This document shows positions 14,601-26,377 of a stretch of DNA of 64,000 bases, in pieces. The stretch is from Promerops cafer (Eukaryota; Chordata; Aves; Passeriformes; Nectariniidae), in the NCBI GenBank assembly GCA_013398275.1, contig VZSE01005034.1:30980-94979 (forward strand), in the 5' to 3' direction. The stretch's first letter is position 1; every line of letters starts with the position of its first letter. The notes below the pieces were generated by a model, which worked only from the letters and a program-made list of their open reading frames with translations, made no database searches and was not told the origin of the DNA. The position numbers and the translations under genes were made by a program.

Positions 14601-17600
14601 TTTTGCAGTATAAAGAAATGTAAAAATTATTATGAAGTCCTAGGAGTGTCAAAGGATGCAGGTGAAGAAGACCTAAAGAAGGCTTATAGGAAACTCGCTT
14701 TGAAATTCCACCCAGACAAAAACCACGCACCTGGAGCAACAGAAGCATTTAAAAGTAAAACACCATTTTTACTTTAAATTTCTTTTATGATTAAACTTCA
14801 TCCAAATAAAACATATTTATCTGCATTGGTCACTTGTATTTTTAAAAATGTAAATGTATTTTTTAGCTATTGTTAAACTGACATTTTTATTCAAGAAAAT
14901 ATTGACCTTTGTAATATTAGAAATATAGATAAATAACATGGAATTTCGCAGTAGGGCTTGGTTTCAGAAAAGTGACTGTAATGTTCAGTACAGGGAACAA
15001 ATACTTGATCTGTGAAACCCAATTGCACTTTTTTACTGTTGTTGACTTTATGTAGTCATTGAATTTTATTGCCTTGGATCTTTATTGTACTTGAGCTAGA
15101 AAAAAAGAAAGCAATCCTTGATAGCAAAATGCAGTTTTTACGGAATCACGTGCCAGACTCACTTGCCTCTTCCTTAGAATTTCTTGTATGTGTGTAGTTT
15201 TACTACTTTTTCTGCACCAAAACACCTGAGTTCAATCATGGCCTTACTATTAGTTGCCTTTGACCATTTTTTAGGTAAAATTTACAGTCTGACTTGACCT
15301 TATTTAAGGCTGCCCAACTTAGCCCTGCACAATGGAAATTTTTGAAGAAAAGCTTTTTAAAGAAAACTACACCATCTCAGATGAAGAAAACTGTGAATCT
15401 GTAAGAAATGATGATGCATAAACAATCTGATTGTGGTACATCTTTTTATTTTTTTCCTGTGTGAGGTTTACATGCAGACATTTGAAAAAATCATTCGGAT
15501 AAAACACTTAAATTGGGGAGGGAAAAAAAGAAAAAAAAAGTCCTGAGCAAGACTTCTGATACAGACTTTAAGAGGTAATTATAATAATATATTAACAATT
15601 CCAGGTGAAAAGTAGATACAGCAGAGCAGGAAGGTTGATTGCTATTGATTCATTTAATACAGCTATGTGATGTCTTTATCTAAAAGGCAGTATTCCTAAA
15701 TCGTCTCAGGCCCTAGGAATAAAATAGTTCTTCCTTGTTAATAGCATTTCAAATCATCTTTAAAATGTTAAAAATCAGTTTCATAATATTTTGTTTAACA
15801 TGAGCACTCTGTACAAATCTAATTTCTTCAGCTGAATTTCACTTTCTGGTTTTTAACTGGATGAGTAAATGAACACAAAATTTTGTAGGGGAATCTCATT
15901 GACCAAAAATTTTTTAATGACAGCTAGCATCTTCTTCATTGAAATTATCATAATCCTTTTGTATGGCTGAGTAAATTTATGGTTTAGTTTTCCTTTAAAG
16001 GTGTCTGATCAGTTTTTGACATCCATCTGAGAAAAAGAGTTCATAATAATAGTTTTTATTTCATAATAATGCTTTATTTTAAGGAAAGGTCACATTATAA
16101 AACAGAATTGAGTTTCATGGTAGGTAAGGTACTTACTTAGATCTTGACCTACCTAGTACTACTCTTCTATTGTATTGAGCAGTCTCACTGAAGTGAGTTT
16201 TAAATCAAAAAGTTCGTGCAAATATAATATCTTCTGCTTATCTTTTACCAATTTAATATAAAATATTTTCTTTGAAACTTTCGAGCAGTGGCTTTTTTTT
16301 ATTTTTATGTTCTTTTTGAAAAGAAAATTATATTGGAATCAAATCTGTTGTGAATTATCACCAGATAATCAAGAGCAAGTAACAAATAGGCATATTGTGA
16401 CAGTATGGTAATTTCACTTTATGTGCAGTCACTTGATTTATCTCTCTAAGTTTTCAATTGTTGGGAAAATCTAAATTTTTACTACCAATTTTATCCTTGT
16501 ACTGAGCAACAGAGCGATATTTGATGTCTGTTTATATCATGCTTCAGTGTAAAATACCAGGCTTCATTTCTTTGGGTTTTCTCCTCCACTTAAAGGAATT
16601 GCTTATGTTTTTTCCTAAGGTCATCTTAAAAGACACAGCTAAAACTCATTAACTTTTGCTTAGATTGGATAATGTTTAAAATATTAATTATAAAGCCACA
16701 GTTTTATTTGCCTGTGTTGAGGTTAGCGTTGCACCTTTCATGAACTTCTGATGACTGATGGCTTTTCAACACTGAAAATCATAATCCCTGTGCCTTGGGT
16801 TGCTTGGCTGCAAAAGAAGTCTTTTGTTGGAGAGGCCTGGAGGAGAGAGTAGAGAGGAAGGCAGAAAGGGTTTAATGAGGATGTGACTGAGTGAAGATTG
16901 TTCATCAAGTGGCAACACAAACTTTCCATCAGTCTGCAAGATCATTATGTCTGTGCACAGCAAGAAAAAAGCTTCTAAAGTCAGCAGAATATGTGCATTT
17001 TCTTGCTGATTTTTTCCATGCTTACCTAAGTGGGTTTTTTTCCTTTCTACTGCCAAAATTGAAGCTGTTCATTTGTGATACCATAGCATAAACATGGACA
17101 TGCATCCAGGCCAGGCCCTCCAAACACTGAGGTCATATTGACCGCCCGAGGAACACACACATTCCTGTCACGCAGGTGTGTCGTACTCCTTACGTTACAT
17201 CATGCAAAACTTTGTGTTATTAATGTAATCCATAAAATACCTTCAGAAGCATGAAGAAAAATACATTCACACTCTTGTAGACAATGCAGTTGGTGCATTC
17301 CAAGAAATGACCACTTACCAAAGGAAACCAAAGAAAACCTGCTGAGACCATGATGGTTTTTTAAGTAAGTCTGCTCAAGTAAACTGCAATTACCCAGCTT
17401 TAGAGTCTCATTGTAATGCTTGATGCTTTTTTTGTAACTGCAGTGAGAGAGAACATTTCCACAGGTGTAGGTGTTCCCCTAGAAAAGGAAACAAAGCACT
17501 CCTGCCTTCTGCCTTGTTTAACAGGATAAAAGGCCTTTGAATAGCGTTGGTGGGAAACTTTGTGGAAGCTATTCTAAGAAAAGTGGAGATGTTTCTGGAC

Positions 17601-20600
17601 CTTATTCTACTGTAGTTGTTTTGTAATGTACAGTAAATTACATTGTTTGCTGCCTATTTTTGACTTTGAAATTGCAATTTTCATGCTGGAATAGCTTTTA
17701 TTGTGCATTTATGGAAGTTGTGTTTTATTCCTTGCTTCAGAAATCGGGAATGCGTATGCTGTGCTGAGCAATCCAGAAAAACGAAAGCAGTATGACCTTA
17801 CAGGCAGTGAAGAGCAAACTTGCAATCACCCTAGCAATGGCAGATTCAACTTCCATAGAGGTTGTGAGGCAGATATTACTCCAGAGGATCTGTTCAACAT
17901 GTTCTTTGGAGGAGCCTTTCCAACAGGTATTTGTATACATCAGCATAATTGTCGAGACCTACTGCCCAGAGTGGCATTAGAGTTTATGACATTATAAAAT
18001 AGTGGAATTATTCCAGCCAGCCTTGAACCCCAACTCTACAATCTGCATCAGTTTATTTTTCCCTTAAGTGTTGCTAAATCCCAGAAATGTCCATTCTTTG
18101 GGGTTACTATCATACAGCTTAAAATACTTGTTTTAAGCAACTTTGAAATTGTAAGATACCTTAATGTCATTTTATGTGCCGTTGTGCAGTAATATAAAGT
18201 GCTTTATGTTGCTTCTGTACTGACCTCTAAATAGTATTTTTGTATATGATTTAAATGTGGCTGTTCCTTCCTCAGGTAGCGTACACTCATTTTCCAATGG
18301 TCGTGCTGGCTACAGCCATCCAAACCAGCACCGTCAAAGTGGGCACGAGAGGGAGGAAGAGAGGGGTGATGTAAGTTTAAGCACCATTGGCTTTAAACTA
18401 TGAAATTTGCTTTCAGTGGTGTGATTGTACAGGAGCTCTGTACTGTAGAGGAGAATTTGTACCTGCCATTTGGGTATTTTAAACTTCAGCGGGTGGTTGG
18501 CTTACTCACTGGTAAATAGGCATGCAAATTTGAGAAGGTAATAGCCTGGTTTTGTAAACTTCTTGTTGTATGTCACTCTCTTACTGGTAACTGGTATCAT
18601 TAACCTAAATATGCTACTAATGCTGGCCACTAATCCTTGTATGCATTGAAAAATTTATTTGGGCTGAGGTGGGAATTGATCTTACAGCTCAATATTCACC
18701 TACATGAATTATCTCAAGTCCTGTATAATCACCTATCTCTGTATAGATAAGACCAAATCATGGCATACAACATAGCTGAATCCAGCTTTTATTTAGTAGT
18801 TGCTTGTGTGTACATGCTAACCCATGAACTCTTGCAGCTTGAGCACTCTGTGAATATTGTGTATATATTTGAAAGTTCAGATAATACCACAGTGTTTGCA
18901 GTTACTGTTTTTCTAGCAGCTTTTGAGGCTTAAAGCAAAATGTCACACTTAGCATTAAGTATTGTCAAATTTGCCTGTTTGCTTGATGATTTATGAAATA
19001 CCTGAATCTGTTTTGTTCTTTAGGGAGGTTTCTCTATGGTCATTCAGCTGATGCCTATTATTGTGTTGATCTTTGTCTCCTTGTTGAGCCAGTTGATGGT
19101 GTCTAACCCTCCTTACGCCTTATACCCAAGATCGTAAGTAATGCTTAATTACATCACCTTAAAGCAGAGGGGAAGGTATTGTAATCACCTTCTCCCACTT
19201 AGAAGCATTGTGGAGAGTCTTCCATTAGTTGATCTCTGATACCCCACAGTGAAGAAAGGGAGGGAAGGTGTAGATGAAGCAGAACAAAAAATTTAGGTGG
19301 AAAGAACATGCTGTGAGAATGTAATGGAGGAAAGAGGTCAGCAGTACCTGGAGTTTAGGAGGTTTAGTACAAGGCAGTGTGTCCATGCAACATGGCATGT
19401 TGCAGAGGTGTTTACATCTCCAACATACTTAACCAAAACCTGAAATCTGCTAAGGCTCATTACTCTTTTGGGGATAATCTGTGTTTGTAGAAGGTGAAGA
19501 ACTTGAAAGCAACTTTCTCATTCTTATTTAAGTGGTAAACTTGGTGATGGCTGGGAAGATTGTCTGTCTTGTGCTTCATTCTAGGCGATGGTAAAATCTT
19601 CATTTTCTAGTGAAGAACTCTACTTGTGAAACTTACCTGTTTCATACAGTAGGATATTTAAACCTTCTTTTCTTGTGAGAAATAAGTAACTTGAATCAAG
19701 TGTGCAGCTAGCTGGTAGACATAGCCCACTCACCGCAATGTTTTTAAAGGCCCTTAAGTTCCTTGCAGAGCTGTCAGCTCCACAAAAGAAATATTTCTTT
19801 TCTCCTGTTTTACAGAGTTCTCTATTTCTGGAGCAGGATGTTTTTCCCTTCTGCAACTAAGCTGTTGTAATGCTTAGAAAAGCTTCTCTGCCAAAATGTT
19901 TGCATCCAATCTTTGATTTTTTATCTACAGAATGCCAGCAGGAAAATGAATTTATCAGGGCTGGCAGCAAACACTTCAGAATGGAGATGCCTGTACTGGG
20001 TTGCTACAGAATAGTGACCTGTTTCTGTTGAGTTTGAATATAATTTTCTATTACTAAAACTTACATTTGCCTAAAGAGGTATGAAATAAGTGTCTTAGTA
20101 AAGTGGATTTTTTTTTGAGATCAAGTGTTTAAGCAGCAGAAGTTTAATGATCAGGTAAATGCAGTTTTATTCTCTAGCAGATTATAGAGCCATTCTTTTC
20201 ATTATTTGTCTCGAAATGGCAAATTTAGGAATGGGCTGGTATTATTCTGTAATGGTGATTTTTTTTTAAGTCTCTTTGTGGTGTAAAAAAAAAAAATCGA
20301 ATTAATATTTTGTCTTTCTCTCCCCCCTGCCTCCTTTTTTTGCAGAAGTACAGGGCAGACCATAAAAATGCAGACAGAAAATTTGGGTGTCATTTATTAT
20401 GTCAATAAGGACTTTAGAAATGAATACAAAGGAGTGTCATTACAGAAAGTGGAAAAGAGTGTGGAAGAGGATTATGTGTCCAACATTCGTAATAACTGTT
20501 GGAAGGAGAGGCAGCAAAGTAAGTTTGGTAATATGTGTAATTTCATGAAATCATGCATTACTATAAAAATAAATTGCCTCAGGCAAGAAGGAAGTGCTCA

Positions 20601-22312
20601 TATTATTACAATATGTCAATGCAAAAGTAAGTGTAAGGTCCCCTGCTGTTTCTCACTTTAAAACTGTCCCCAGTGTCACTCAGTTTTTGAATTTTACTCA
20701 GTGATCTAACAACCATTTGCAAATTATCAGCAATTTTAACCTGCTGCTTTATTATCTGTGACCATTCCTCAGAAAATTAAAGACTACACTAAATTGATAA
20801 TGACAAAGCTTTTGTCCTTAACTCACTATGATTTCTAAGTATTCTCATGTCTTCCACATTACTTTATCATGGCAATAGCTCATTTCCCTAGGTGCTTTTA
20901 TATAAGTAAATAAATAAACCAGAAGCTTACATAGATGTTTCCAGAGAGACAAAAAAATAATCTGCCTTGGACCACAGTACATACAAACACTGCTTTTCCA
21001 GGCAACCAAGGACAGGCAGCACATCCTGTAAAACAAGGGAGTTTAGTTTGCCATCTGTTTCTCCAATCTTGTATTACACAATGAGCTACTTCTTTTCAGA
21101 AATCTAGAATTCAGTGTTAAAGCATAAGAATACTGAAGAGCACCACCAGCCTTTTCTAAATCAGCATTAATTTTAACCAGTTATTCTGTTATCTGTGACC
21201 ATTTTATGAGCTCCATGGGAAGTGCACTGCTAAAATTACATCAGTGTTGAAACCAGATGGTTTTAACTTTTCAGGTGGTGAACTTCAGTCACAGCTAACT
21301 GGAAAAATAATTCATTCATGAACTGTCACTAAACTGACCAGAAGCAAATAGAATGCAATTCTCTGAGTCAGATCACATGTTCCTGCCCAGCTTTAGTCTC
21401 TGCAGTCCATTTGTTTGGTACTTGTAATTTATCAGGTTGTGAAAACTACCCAAACTGATTTTGAGTAAGAGGCTGCTAATGGGTTTTTTTTCTGATTATA
21501 GAAACAGCTGATTTTGTGATTTTATGGATTTAAAATACCTGTTGTGTGTTAAATCTCCTTGAGAGTTAAAATCTGGGGTTAATTGACATTTAAGAATGTC
21601 TTGCGTTTTGAGTTGAAGTGACAAAAAAGATTTTACAGAATTACAGTGCTCAGCAATGTCAAGCTGTTGATCACCAGTATAATACAGAGAGATCTTAATT
21701 ATTAATAGCTCTGAACACTGACAGTCTGAATCAGCATCAGTTGAAATAAAGAGCTTAACATTCAGATTGGATTTTTTGGGGCACAGACAAGATGCTAGAG
21801 GTATCAATAACAATCAGGATCACTGAGAGTAGCCTACATTTGTAATGTTTAATGAGTTGTGACAGAAGTAGTAGGGGATGTTTTGTTGTTTTGTTGCTGG
21901 GGGTTTTTTTAGGGTGTGTTATTTTCTTTTTAATCAGATACTGCTGTATGAACTCTGAGGGAGCTGGAAGGCTGATACAGCTTTACCAGCTCAAAAAGAT
22001 GGAATTGTTACAAAGATGCAGCAAAGGAAAACTGTAGCAGTGCTGTTTAGGTGGTGTCTGAGGGAAGTTAGAATAGAGCAAAGGAAAAAAGGGCAAGGGT
22101 TACAACCTGAGGTGTTTTGTACAGCTCTGTCATGTGCAAAGTATTCAGTTTGTAACCAAAAAAATCTTTTCTCTTTACTCCTTAAAGAAACAGACTTACT
22201 TTATGCAGCAAAAGTATATCGAGACGACCGCCTCCGAAAGAAGGCAGAGTCCATGTCCATGGAGAACTGCAAAGAACTAGAACGGCTGACCAGCCTCTAC
22301 CGAGGAGGATGA
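5525..22312 (+). CDS. DNAJB14: DNAJB14, DnaJ homolog subfamily B member 14 (exons 2-8; exon 1 off the left edge)
   Basis: Type-B J-protein anchored in the ER membrane; the J domain faces the cytosol and stimulates Hsc70/HSP70 ATPase (family knowledge: it works with DNAJB12 in ER-associated degradation and membrane-protein quality control). The spliced frame is 5525-5699, 14609-14754, 17741-17926, 18276-18370, 19024-19133, 20346-20518 and 22188-22312: 1010 nt plus one G from exon 1, coding 336 residues. With the usual 44-residue exon 1 the protein would be about 380 aa, against 379 in human. The J domain lies at about residues 105-170 with HPD at about 137-139. A Gly/Phe-poor linker follows, then one membrane helix (about 250-271), then the C-terminal DUF1977 region ending in LTSLYRGG and TGA. 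All splice phases close. No frameshift or stop is seen. The identification rests on near identity to the human protein as I remember it. Confidence 0.97.
5700..14608 (+). other. DNAJB14: DNAJB14 intron 2 (8.9 kb)
   Basis: Non-coding, mostly AT-rich. It holds a possible old transposon remnant near 11880-11935 (listed separately). The many 60-130 codon open frames inside match no family I recognise and run across both strands, as expected by chance. The acceptor tract TTTTCTTTTGCAG ends at 14608. Confidence 0.8.
11880..11935 (-). mobile_element. Possible degenerate CR1-like 3' remnant
   Basis: The top strand reads like the reverse complement of the usual CR1 3' tail: TTGGAAAGGACCTTGTAGTC, then a CATCTTGG-like stretch and a run of C. 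The match is short and weak, and the flanks do not continue the CR1 consensus, so this could be chance or another old repeat. Confidence 0.3.
14609..14754 (+). CDS. DNAJB14: DNAJB14 exon 3: J domain core with HPD motif
   Basis: The first T completes AG|T (Ser). The exon then encodes CKNYYEVLGVSKDAGEEDLK and onward through helix II to LALKFHPDKNHAPGATEAFK. The HPD tripeptide needed to stimulate HSP70 ATPase is intact at about 14711-14719. It ends with a single A before the donor at 14755. Helix II and the loop are carried by this single exon; helix III continues in exon 4. Confidence 0.98.
14755..17740 (+). other. DNAJB14: DNAJB14 intron 3
   Basis: Strongly AT-rich over about 14.8-16.7 kb, with many poly-A/T stretches. 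No coding or recognisable repeat sequence was found. The acceptor is TTCCTTGCTTCAG, ending at 17740. Confidence 0.8.
17741..17926 (+). CDS. DNAJB14: DNAJB14 exon 4: J domain end and linker
   Basis: AA completes Lys. The exon then encodes IGNAYAVLSNPEKRKQYDLT (J-domain helices III-IV), followed by NGRFNFHRGCEADITPEDLF and the short FFGGAFPT segment, a Gly/Phe patch. It ends with G of a split Gly codon. This is the most conserved part of the protein outside the HPD exon. Confidence 0.97.
17927..18275 (+). other. DNAJB14: DNAJB14 intron 4 (349 bp)
   Basis: Short AT-rich intron with donor GTATTT and acceptor CCTTCCTCAG. Nothing else seen in it. Confidence 0.85.
18276..18370 (+). CDS. DNAJB14: DNAJB14 exon 5: Ser/His/Arg-rich linker
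   Basis: Encodes SVHSFSNGRAGYSHPNQHR then SGHEREEERGD, a hydrophilic linker between the J domain and the membrane helix. It starts with GT (completing Gly) and ends in phase 0 at GAT before GTAAGT. Confidence 0.96.
18371..19023 (+). other. DNAJB14: DNAJB14 intron 5
   Basis: 653 bp, no repeat or coding signal noticed. Consensus GTAAGT donor and TTCTTTAG acceptor. Confidence 0.85.
19024..19133 (+). CDS. DNAJB14: DNAJB14 exon 6: transmembrane segment
   Basis: Encodes GGFS followed by a hydrophobic run, MVIQLMPIIVLIFVSLLSQL, which is the single ER membrane anchor, and then SNPPYALYPR. It ends with TC of a split Ser codon before GTAAGT. The anchor fits the single-pass topology of DNAJB12/DNAJB14. 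Confidence 0.97.
19134..20345 (+). other. DNAJB14: DNAJB14 intron 6
   Basis: 1.2 kb, non-coding. It contains short A and T homopolymer runs just before the acceptor (20281-20345). Confidence 0.85.
20346..20518 (+). CDS. DNAJB14: DNAJB14 exon 7: DUF1977 luminal region
   Basis: Encodes STGQTIKMQTENLGVIYYVN and on to EYKGVSLQKVEKSVEEDYV and NNCWKERQQ, the first part of the C-terminal DUF1977 domain (family knowledge: placed on the luminal side). It ends with one A before GTAAGT. If the exon were read through, the frame continues into intron for 47 codons; no evidence that this is used. Confidence 0.97.
20519..22187 (+). other. DNAJB14: DNAJB14 intron 7
   Basis: 1.67 kb, non-coding. Two segments of about 45 bp, at about 20728-20770 and 21163-21206, resemble each other and share ATCTGTGACCATT. 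This may be a diverged local duplication or two copies of an old repeat. Confidence 0.75.
22188..22312 (+). CDS. DNAJB14: DNAJB14 exon 8: C-terminus and stop
   Basis: AA completes Lys, then TDLLYAAKVYRDDRLRKKAE and CKELERLTSLYRGG, followed by TGA at 22310-22312. Length and ending match the vertebrate family, where human ends in YKGG. Confidence 0.97.
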
Positions 22313-23215
22313 GCTACAGTTACACACACATCTTACGTGTGCTGTTATCTCTCCTGAAACTGAGAAGAGATTTAGTTTCACCATGGATGCTGGAAAAGAG
22401 GGTGGATGTAAAACTCTACTGTGTAGCTGTTTCCAGAAACCTTATGCTGAAATATCATTTAACGGCTTCTTTACCTACTGTGAAATATAGGTAACTTTAA
22501 TTGTCTAGATTTTACTTCAAAGCTTCTGTGAATTCTTTCAGCAGAGAGAATAGCTCAGAAAGGATGCTATACTTGTAGAGACTTAGTCATAGTGGTTCTC
22601 CTCTAACATATTTGCCATGTAAATATCTGTGGAAAGAACACTTTGTGTATATACGAGTTAAATGACTTTCTATTTAAAGATCTCAGAAATTTAGTTCCAT
22701 ACTACATTTTGTCTCACTGATGGAATAAATAGTATGATTACATCACTCCTATTCAGATGTCAAGTGTGTGGAGTTGAAACAATAATTTTTAATATTTTAT
22801 CTCTAACTCTATGTAAAATCTTCTAGGTTTACTGCTTAGAGGAACTTGGTATTTTTAAATATAATGGCATATATTCCTAAATATCTGTTGGGGTAAATTG
22901 ATCTGGTGTAGAGTAGCAGTTTAGCTGTTGTAGTTTTTTAGCATTTCTAAGCAATGCTGAGAAAAATAAGAACTACACTAATCTCTTTTCAAAGTAAATA
23001 TTTGCAAATGCTGTACAGACCATTATAAACATTGCTTTTAGTACTTGCAACAGTTTACAGCAGCTCTACCATTTGGTATTCCAGTAGTAGTAAGTCCATA
23101 CGTATGGTTAACATGCATCCATAGCTTCCTTAATTTTCACTGGAAAGGTAGAGGAAAACATGCAACACTAAAATCTTAACACTAAAATAAAAAGGCAACT
23201 TAATTTTTTTTTTTT
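22313..23215 (+). other. DNAJB14: DNAJB14 3' untranslated region (3' end uncertain)
   Basis: Follows the stop codon. Candidate AATAAA signals lie at 22724-22729 and 23186-23191, the latter followed by a long T run. Another is at 25468-25473, so longer transcripts are possible; the family often has a long 3' UTR. The end chosen here is a guess based on the second signal. Confidence 0.45.
23186..23191 (+). terminator. DNAJB14: Candidate poly(A) signal of DNAJB14
   Basis: AATAAA about 0.87 kb after the stop codon, within a short A-rich stretch and followed by a T-rich tract. Which of the several signals is used cannot be told from sequence alone. Confidence 0.4.
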
Positions 23216-25812
23216 TCCTGGCAGGCTTCCATTTTCTTACTACTTTTTTATTTCAAGCTAGGTCCCAATACTGATTCCTCAATGGGCACCGCAAGTGGAA
23301 CAGGGAAATTTTGCTAAGGACAAGCTATGTGCCTTTCAACCCTTTTGCCAACTATTTAAATGCTTTGCTGCTTTGCAGTGTGCTCCTATGGTCAGAGCCC
23401 TATCACTTGTCAGAAGAGGTAGGGTATGCGTTTTTTGGGACCAGAATGTAGCTGGACTGACTTCGTAGAAATGAGCAAGCCTACTGTGTGGCTCCTACAT
23501 AGAAGATCATGTAACTCAGTGGCCTGAAAATGGAAACTATATGTAGCCACACCTGCTGATGCAAAGAGGTGTTCTGAAGCAGCTAAGTACAATGTACTTA
23601 AAGTTTATCAAAATGTGTTGAAAATGTTTTTAGGTTCAGTAGCTGATGTTTTTTACATTTTAACAGTGTTATGCAAGGGAATGTTTCTTGTATTTGAGAA
23701 TGCCAGATAGCTTGTAATATATTTTGTTTGAGAAAACTGCTATCTTTGAACAATGATATCAGTTCATGTGGAGCCAAATATTTCTCCTAAACTGAAAATT
23801 TAAATACTTTGTCTGACTTCATTGCAATTCCTTCTGATCTAGAGCAGGATATGACTTTACAAATACACTCAATGCTATTGCTCCAAGTGACCCAGAAAAC
23901 ATTTTGCATATATCCTTTTTCCAAATTGTCCCAGTGGAAATGTCTTCTCTTGAATTGGTGTAACATGAGACTGGCTGCAGGCTTTCAGCTAAGCAGCTAA
24001 ACCAGCATTCAAGGTGGACATAAAAGCCTAGGGCACAAAAGAGAACTAAAAGTTGCTGAAACAACAACAAAAAAAAAGGGGTTGCTGAACTGAATGTCCT
24101 TGCTAAGGCTATAGAACCTGAAATATGCAATCAAAATCTATGGAGAAAACGAGATTCCCCAGATTTTGTAACTGTCCAGAATGTATTGTAATTATATTAA
24201 TGAAAACAAACTATCAAAGTACATCCTGGTACTCCTGTGTCTTCTTAAAAGAAGAAAATTGTTCCAAAGACTAACAAGTTCTTGGGCCTTCCTGTTTACA
24301 AATGAGTCTGAGCTTGCAAGTGATCTTTTAGTTAACAGGAAAAAGGATATATAACACATGTATCAAATATTGGAACTGTGAAGTCAGAGTGAACAGATGG
24401 TTTTAGCAAAGCTGCCTATAATAATCCTACGGGCTGTGTCTGCCCTGCAGCCACTTCTGGTGCAGGTGAGAAGTGGGGAAATGGATGGATGCTGAGCTGT
24501 GTCAGCTTGGTTCGATTGCTATCAGTTCCTCTGCAAACTGGAATCGTGCTGGCTGTGCCCTGTGGCAACACAGACATCCCAGAAGGTTAAAAGTGAGACC
24601 TAGACTGCAACATTTCATTTGACTACCTATTGCAATTAGCACTTTCTGAGAAGGAAATAATATATTTATACAGGTGGAAGTATGCTGCTTAGCATTTAAC
24701 AGATTAAATCGTTGCACACTTTGAAATATGTAGTAATGTGCAAAAGGATGCTGTGATTTCCTGTGGCATAAAGATTAAGCTGCTCTAAATATGGCCTGCA
24801 AACATTCTTTTAATATTTCAAGTGGGTGTTTTTCTCCTCATGATTGTTGCTTTTTTCCCTCAAGTCTGAAGGGTTTTTATCTTCAGAAATGTCAATATCT
24901 TCCCTGGATTTGTTGAGGGAATCTGCTGGAAATTTCATAATTAATTTTCTCATTAACAAAATGCAAATTGAAGAGGGTGGAGTACGTAAATCTTTTCAGA
25001 TGACTTTTCTTCAGAAGGTGAAGTTCTCATTAAAAATAAGATATTGGGAGAAAAAAGGGGAAAACAAGACTGGTTTTGAACAGCCTGACTAAAAATCCCT
25101 CAACATTTTAGCTACCTGTTCCTTACTGTTTTTATTTAGTCATTATCTTTCATTTAGTCTAGCATTAAAGATAGCATGAGCATGGGTTCTTGTTTTTATC
25201 CTTTAAAAGGGCAGGCAGAAAAGCCCTGCAAAAAGAGAAAAATCTTGGCATCACTCTGACATAGCCTAATGAAAAAAGGAGGTGATTTGCATCTGCTGAG
25301 ATATAACATCAGTATGTGTTCTATTTATGGAGCATCCTGAGTCACAAGCAAGTTCAGTGTTCACATCTGATGAACATTTCCCTACAAGTTCTCTGTTTCG
25401 GTAAAATAAGTCTAAATTGGAATTTTTTACCTTTTTTTAAATGGTCTTTCTTCTTTTACAAGTTTCCAATAAATGGTAGAACACTACAGCACTAAAAATG
25501 TAACAGATGCATTTAAATAGAGAGCAGAGACAACTTTAAATTATAAATATTTTTAATATAATTTTGTAACAAATGCTGGAAAAGGATTAAAATGGGAGGG
25601 CAAGAATATTTTTTAAGGTTGTTCATAAATTTCATTCACCCTTAAGCAGTTGTTATTCCGTCTTCTTGTAGCTCTGTCAAAGAGAAGGAGGGTGTAAGAG
25701 TAAAAGCATTTTGTTTTTAAAAAAGCAGGTAATATTAAATAAATTCCTGAAGCTATAATTTGCTGACATGTAATGTAATGTAATAAACATAGGAAAGAAG
25801 TGGGCCATTTGT
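23216..25812. other. Intergenic or extended DNAJB14 3' UTR
   Basis: AT-rich, non-coding. An AATAAA at 25468-25473 leaves open that DNAJB14 transcripts run this far. No repeat family was recognised here. Confidence 0.5.
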
Positions 25813-26377
25813 TGTGGTTTGCCCTCGGCCATGAGCTAAGCCCCGTGCAGCCAGCTGCTCTCTCCCCACAGCGCAACGGGGAGGAGAATCCAACTCAGGT
25901 AAAACCTGTGGGTCGGATGACAGCGGTTTAATCATCGAACCAAAATCAAATATCAGTGATCAATAGCAATGAAAAGGGAGACAACAAGGGACAGAGGAAT
26001 AAACCCCAGGAAACAGAAGAGATGCCCAACACCATTGCTCTCCACACTCTGACCAATGCCCAGCCTGTCCCTGACGAGCAGTCAGCAGCTCCTGACCAGC
26101 CTCCCCAGGTTATACAGTGACCACTGCTCCTTAGCATGGAGCATCCCTTTGGCACGTTCAGGTTTGCGGTCCTGGCCGTGCTCCCTCCCAGCTTCCTGTG
26201 CACCTGCTCGCTGCCAGAGCGTGGGAAACTGAAAAATCCTGGATTTAGGGTAAGCACTGCTCAGCAACAGCCACAGTATCACTGTGTTACCAACATTATT
26301 CTCATAATCCAAAGCACAGCACTGTACCAGCTTCTAGGAAAAAAAGTAACTCCCCCATCCCAGCTGAAAGCAGGACA
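25813..26377. mobile_element. Solo LTR, avian ERVL-type
   Basis: The element starts TGTGGTTTGCCCTCGGC and ends AGCAGGACA, with TG...CA termini. In between it holds features I associate with a common passerine LTR family: a GCAGCC/CTCTCCCCACAG block, GGTTTAAT, ACCAATGCCCAGCCTGTCCC, ATCCCTTTGGC, CTCCCAGCTTC and CAACATTATTCTCAT. No internal gag/pol sequence flanks it, so it is a solo LTR left by recombination between two LTRs. Flanks CATTT and CCTTT near the borders are only an imperfect target-site duplication, and exact ends may be off by a few bases. Orientation was not determined. Confidence 0.75.
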
